A DNA stretch of 64,000 nucleotides from Flavobacterium sp. (GTDB lineage Bacteria; Bacteroidota; Bacteroidia; Flavobacteriales; Flavobacteriaceae). The stretch lies in the NCBI RefSeq assembly GCF_004295795.1, contig NZ_SEBR01000006.1, forward strand, positions 148,659 through 212,658, in the 5' to 3' direction. Positions 60,921-64,000 of this stretch are shown one piece after another (position 1 is the first letter of the stretch; each line of letters opens with the position of its first letter). The position numbers were made by a program, and so were the translations under genes. The notes beneath the pieces are model-generated. The model ran no database searches, was not told where the DNA came from, and saw only the letters and a program-made list of their open reading frames with translations.

Positions 60921-61350
60921 CTTCCTAATGGATTAAGTTCCACATTGATTTTGGTTCTGCAACTTAATGCTCTTAATGCTCCTAATGGTTCAAAAAATCT
61001 GAAGTTGCCTCCTAATGGATTAAGTTCCACATTGATTTTGGTTCTGCAACTTAATGTTCTTAATGCTCTTAATGCTCTTAATGGTTCAAAAAATCTGAAG
61101 TTGCCTCCCTAATGGATTAAATTCCACATTGATTTTGGTTCCGCAACTTAATGTTCTTAATGCTCTTAATGGTTCAAAAAATCTGAAGTTACCTTCCTAA
61201 TGGATTAAATTCCACATTGACTTTGGTTCTGCAACTTAATGTTCTTAATGCTCTTAATGGTTCAAAAAATCTGAAGTTACCTTCCTAATGGATTAAGTTC
61301 CACATTGATTTTGGTTCTGCAACTTAATGCTCTTAATGGTTCAAAAAATC
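60921..61350. repeat. R3-type tandem repeat, about 88-bp unit, five copies
   Basis: Units beginning (C)CTTCCTAATGGATTAA at 60921, 61008, 61104, 61192 and 61281 (87, 96, 88, 89 bp). Each holds TTCCACATTGATTTTGG and a CTTAATG array of one to three units before GGTTCAAAAAATCTGAAG. The varying array length accounts for the varying period. Confidence 0.9.
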
Positions 61351-61370
61351 TAAAAAGTAAAACGGTAAAA

Positions 61371-61931
61371 TCAAACCTCGAAATCCAACAATCCCAAATA
61401 AGGATCGCCCAAAATCCCAAGCAAAACCGCAAAAGCAGGCTCGGTTTTAAGCCCGGAGTTTTTCAAACCGATAATCTCATTTCTAAAATCTTCCCCTTTT
61501 TCCAACAAAATCCGATGTTCGACAACCATGTGCCGATAACCCATTTGAGAAGTCACGGCAATCGGTTGACCAAAAATCTCGAATTCAAAACCTGAAAAAA
61601 CGAAATTGCAAACCACCGTTTCGAGTCCATCCAACACAAAATCCCGAATTCCAAATTGTGCAAAGTCCGAAAATTCCGATTGCAGCTTCAGAATAAATTC
61701 CGATTTATCGCCAAAGTGACAAGCCACATCCAAATCACTGGATTCGACCGCGATCCCAATGGGGAAAGTCCCGATCAAAACAGGATCAAATTCACACAAT
61801 CGTTCCAAAACACGGCTTTCGGACAAAACCGTAAAAGCTTTTCTCTGGCTTTCACTTCCCGTTTCGAGATAGCCGATATCTAAGAAATCGATCACTTGAT
61901 TTCGTCGAAAACCAGGCAAACCGGCGAACAT
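61371..61931 (-). CDS. DUF4269 family nucleotidyltransferase-like protein
   Basis: Protein of 186 residues with the look of a nucleotidyltransferase fold: IGTFPIGIAVESSDLDVACH, in which the two Asp of SDLD may bind metal, and GQPIAVTSQMGYRHMVVEHR in the second half. DUF4269 members have no assigned reaction. It overlaps the lactonase gene by 40 bases, so it is downstream in the same transcript. Confidence 0.8.
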   Translation of the reverse strand: MFAGLPGFRRNQVIDFLDIGYLETGSESQRKAFTVLSESRVLERLCEFDPVLIGTFPIGIAVESSDLDVACHFGDKSEFILKLQSEFSDFAQFGIRDFVLDGLETVVCNFVFSGFEFEIFGQPIAVTSQMGYRHMVVEHRILLEKGEDFRNEIIGLKNSGLKTEPAFAVLLGILGDPYLGLLDFEV

Positions 61932-62998
61932 ATCTCGATTTTCTTTGCGGTTTTTTCCAAAAGTCCGGTCGCCGGATTGCGCTCGAAAATCGTAACATTG
62001 TTCGTGTATTGGTGCGCGATCAGCACGAATTTGCCGTCCGGGCTCAAAGCGAAATCTCGCGGGCCTTTTCCGCCGGTTGGGATTGTCGATTTGTGCGTCA
62101 ATCGACCGTTCGCTCCAATTTCGAACACCGAGATCGTGTTCGCATCGCCTCGATTGGTCGCATACAAGAATTTTCCGTCCGAAGAAATCCTGATCGCCGC
62201 CGAACTGATATCGCCTTTAAAATCAGGCTTCACGATAGAAATTTCCTGAATGCGCTTGGCTTTTCCATCGCCATAATTGAAGGCCGTGATCGTCCCGTCG
62301 AGTTCCTGGATCGCGTAAACCTGATTGCCGTTCGGCGAAAAAACAAAATGCCGCGGCCCGCTTCCGGTCTTGATTGGGATCGTGTCCTGGAATTCGAGGA
62401 TTTTCTTTTCGGAGTCCGGGTAATATCGGTATACATAAATCCTGTCCGAACCCAGATCGCTCGCCAAGACGAACTTCTTGTCGGGCGAAAACTGCGCCAT
62501 GTGTACGTGCGCGCTTTCCTGGCGTTTCGTAATGCTGTGGCCTTCGTGGGCGATCACTTGTGCCGCTTCGGTCAATCCGCCGCTCGGTTTCTTTTTGAAG
62601 ATGGAGATCGTGCCGCCCGAATAATTCGAAACGATCACGTTTTTGTCGTCGTTGATGATGTGGCAAGGATCGGCGCCTTTCGAATCGACGCTATTCACAT
62701 ACAAAAGCTCGCCCGAATTCTGGTTGTAATTCAACGCCGTGACCGTACTTTTTTTGCCGTCCTCGTTCACCGAATACACGATTTTTTTGTCCGGGGAAAC
62801 CGAGAGATAACTTGGACTGACCAACTTTCCTGTCGACGATTTTTGCTTGGAATCGGCCGTTTCGGTATTGAAATCGAACACGTAAATGCCTTTGCTCTCG
62901 CAGGAATTCGTGTAAGTGCCAATCAAAAGGTTGTATTTTTTCTGGGCGACGGCCGATAAGGTTGCTGTCAAAATCAAAACGGTTAGGATTTTTTTCAT
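61892..62998 (-). CDS. Lactonase family protein (7-bladed beta-propeller)
   Basis: Exported beta-propeller of 368 residues with signal peptide MKKILTVLILTATLSAVAQ. Blades repeat the pattern YLSVSPDKKIVYSVNEDGK, HVHMAQFSPDKKFVLASDLG, HFVFSPNGNQVYAIQELDGT and DFALSPDGKFVLIAHQYTNN. The family includes 6-phosphogluconolactonase and muconate lactonases; a secreted form is likely to act on another lactone, so no pathway is assigned. A perfect -7 element lies 17 bases upstream. Confidence 0.9.
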   Translation of the reverse strand: MKKILTVLILTATLSAVAQKKYNLLIGTYTNSCESKGIYVFDFNTETADSKQKSSTGKLVSPSYLSVSPDKKIVYSVNEDGKKSTVTALNYNQNSGELLYVNSVDSKGADPCHIINDDKNVIVSNYSGGTISIFKKKPSGGLTEAAQVIAHEGHSITKRQESAHVHMAQFSPDKKFVLASDLGSDRIYVYRYYPDSEKKILEFQDTIPIKTGSGPRHFVFSPNGNQVYAIQELDGTITAFNYGDGKAKRIQEISIVKPDFKGDISSAAIRISSDGKFLYATNRGDANTISVFEIGANGRLTHKSTIPTGGKGPRDFALSPDGKFVLIAHQYTNNVTIFERNPATGLLEKTAKKIEICSPVCLVFDEIK

Positions 62999-63015
62999 GG
63001 TCGAAATCTATTTCC

Positions 63016-63023
63016 CAAAGTTA
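63016..63023 (-). promoter_or_regulatory. -7 promoter element of the lactonase operon
   Basis: Minus-strand TAACTTTG, a perfect TAnnTTTG match, 17 bases before the ATG at 62998. Confidence 0.55.
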
Positions 63024-63060
63024 GCGAAGTTCGGCCGCAATTTGGTTTTTTTAAGGATTT

Positions 63061-63190
63061 GGGCGTTGCCGCGGCCACAAATACCTTCCAAAATACGAAG
63101 CCCGATTGGCCGCGGCCGCGATTTGGCCACTCGCTTTTTGAAAGCTGGTCGCATTCAAAAGAGCTTAGACAATGGCCAAATCGCTAACGC
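63061..63190 (+). repeat. R2 element, copy 3
   Basis: Starts GGGCGTTGCCGCGGCC, ends ATCGCTAACGC. Outer pair GCCGCGGCC (63068-63076) with GGCCGCGGC (63108-63116), then TTTGGCCA (63122-63129) with TGGCCAAA (63173-63180), then GCTTTTTGAA (63133-63142) with TTCAAAAGAGC (63154-63164). Confidence 0.8.
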
Positions 63191-63279
63191 GTGCTTGTCA
63201 CCTCAAATCCCGTTCAACCACCAAAATAACACCAACCGGAAAGTTCGCAATCCTCGACAAAAAAATCAACTGCAAAATT

Positions 63280-64000
63280 TTGAACCATTAAGTTCATTAA
63301 GAGCATTAAGGCGCTTCGCTTTTGCGCTACCGGAAAGTAGCGTTGAAACTTTTGAACAATTAAGGAAGTTAAGTGTAGTCAAGATTGTTCCGACGCTATT
63401 CGGTCGTTCAATCGGTTATATCCGCGTAACCCCGATGTGAAGCAAAATCTGTGTGATCCGTGCACCGTCACAAAAAATAACGAAGCTAAAAATTTGTGAA
63501 TTGCTTGCGCCAGTTCGCGTTGCTCGGGTCGTGGCTTAAATATTTGAGACAACATTCGATTACGAAATATTTAGTTGCAAAACGAGCAAAGGAAATTGTC
63601 CGACGCAATCTCACAAAAATCAGCCACAATTTTTTGAACCATTAAGGTCATTGAGGTCATTAAGATGCTTCGCTTTTGCGCTACCGAAAAGTATCGTTGA
63701 AACTTTTGAACAATTAAGAAAGTTAAGATTAGTTAAGATTATACCGACGCAATTCGTCGTTCAATCGGTTTGACCCGCGTAACCCCGATGTGAAGCAAAA
63801 TCCGTGTGATCCGTGCACCGTGGCAAAAAATAACGAAGCTAAAAATTCGTGAATTGCTTGCGCCAGTTCGCGTTGCTCGGGTCGTGGCTTAAATATTTGA
63901 GACAACATTCGATTACGAAATATTTTTAGTTGCAAAACGAGCAAAGGAAATTGTCCGACGCAATCTCACAAAAATCAACCACAATTTTTTGAACCATTAA
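63280..64000. repeat. R3 repeat, about 353-bp unit, continues past the window
   Basis: The segment starting GAAGCTAAAAATT recurs at 63482 and 63835 (353 bp apart), with TGCGCCAGTTCGCGTTGCTC, GACAACATTCGATTACG and ACCATTAAG arrays. The last copy is cut by the window end. No gene is believable in it. Confidence 0.8.

Noticed and set aside
60921..61350. CRISPR-like array
   Set aside because: Units are nearly identical along their whole length; there are no unique spacers and no cas genes in the window.
63729..63944. A 71-codon open frame in the last repeat
   Set aside because: It lies within the 353-bp unit and would recur with it.
1..64000. tRNA, rRNA, insertion sequences, prophage and integrase genes
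   Set aside because: I looked for cloverleaf-like blocks, transposase motifs and integrase motifs and saw none that I could support.

Overview
The window looks like a chromosomal piece of a Bacteroidota genome, most likely family Flavobacteriaceae (Flavobacterium-like). The evidence is: promoters of the Bacteroidota type (-7 element TAnnTTTG, sometimes with a -33 TTTG), few obvious Shine-Dalgarno sites, flavobacterial families of unknown function (DUF6452, DUF6048, DUF6095, DUF6146, DUF6787, DUF4270, DUF4907, TIGR02757), LytS/LytTR regulator pairs, and AT-rich AACCATTAAG-type intergenic repeats. Family names are recalled from sequence pattern, not searched. I saw no rRNA, tRNA, CRISPR array, transposase or prophage.

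Layout. 1-9.7 kb: RNA methyltransferases (RlmD, a THUMP enzyme), a YefM/YoeB toxin-antitoxin pair with its operator, a PUR-HTH fusion protein, a ZIP metal transporter, small secreted proteins and MurQ. 9.8-11.6 kb: an esterase/hydrolase pair behind two LacI-like palindromes. 11.7-17 kb: DUF1572, a lipoprotein, TerC, and an operon for an MbnP/MbnH-type copper protein system. 17-22 kb: topoisomerase IV parC and parE. 23-28 kb: DUF1508, transglutaminase, hydrolase, outer-membrane protein and DUF4270. 28-31.4 kb: Kelch lipoprotein, DUF4907 and a LytS/LytTR pair. 33-39.4 kb: a TolC-MacA-MacB efflux operon ending in a second LytS/LytTR pair. 39.7-47.5 kb: DUF2459, FMN reductase, YchF, ferredoxin, acyl-CoA reductase, SerC and SerA. 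48-56 kb: XseA/XseB, DUF6146/DUF6787, MsrA, LolD, a large membrane protein and TIGR02757. 56.7-58.1 kb: a metal-responsive AraC regulator and an HMA-MauE membrane protein. 59-63 kb: DEAD-box helicase, DUF4269 and a lactonase.

Intergenic DNA holds most of the unexplained structure. Three repeat families stand out. R1 (about 145 bp; three full copies and one short variant) and R2 (about 130-157 bp; three copies) fold into hairpins whose stems change in a compensatory way between copies, as expected for a structured RNA or cruciform element. R3 is a set of AT-rich CTTAATG/CATTAAG arrays arranged in higher-order tandem units (about 88, 214, 260, 353 and 392 bp). No enzyme that could move these repeats is visible in the window.

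Functional themes are envelope biology (many lipoproteins, efflux, LolD), copper or metal handling (MbnP/MbnH, the HMA regulator and HMA-MauE protein, ZIP, TerC) and housekeeping (topoisomerase IV, ExoVII, YchF, serine synthesis).
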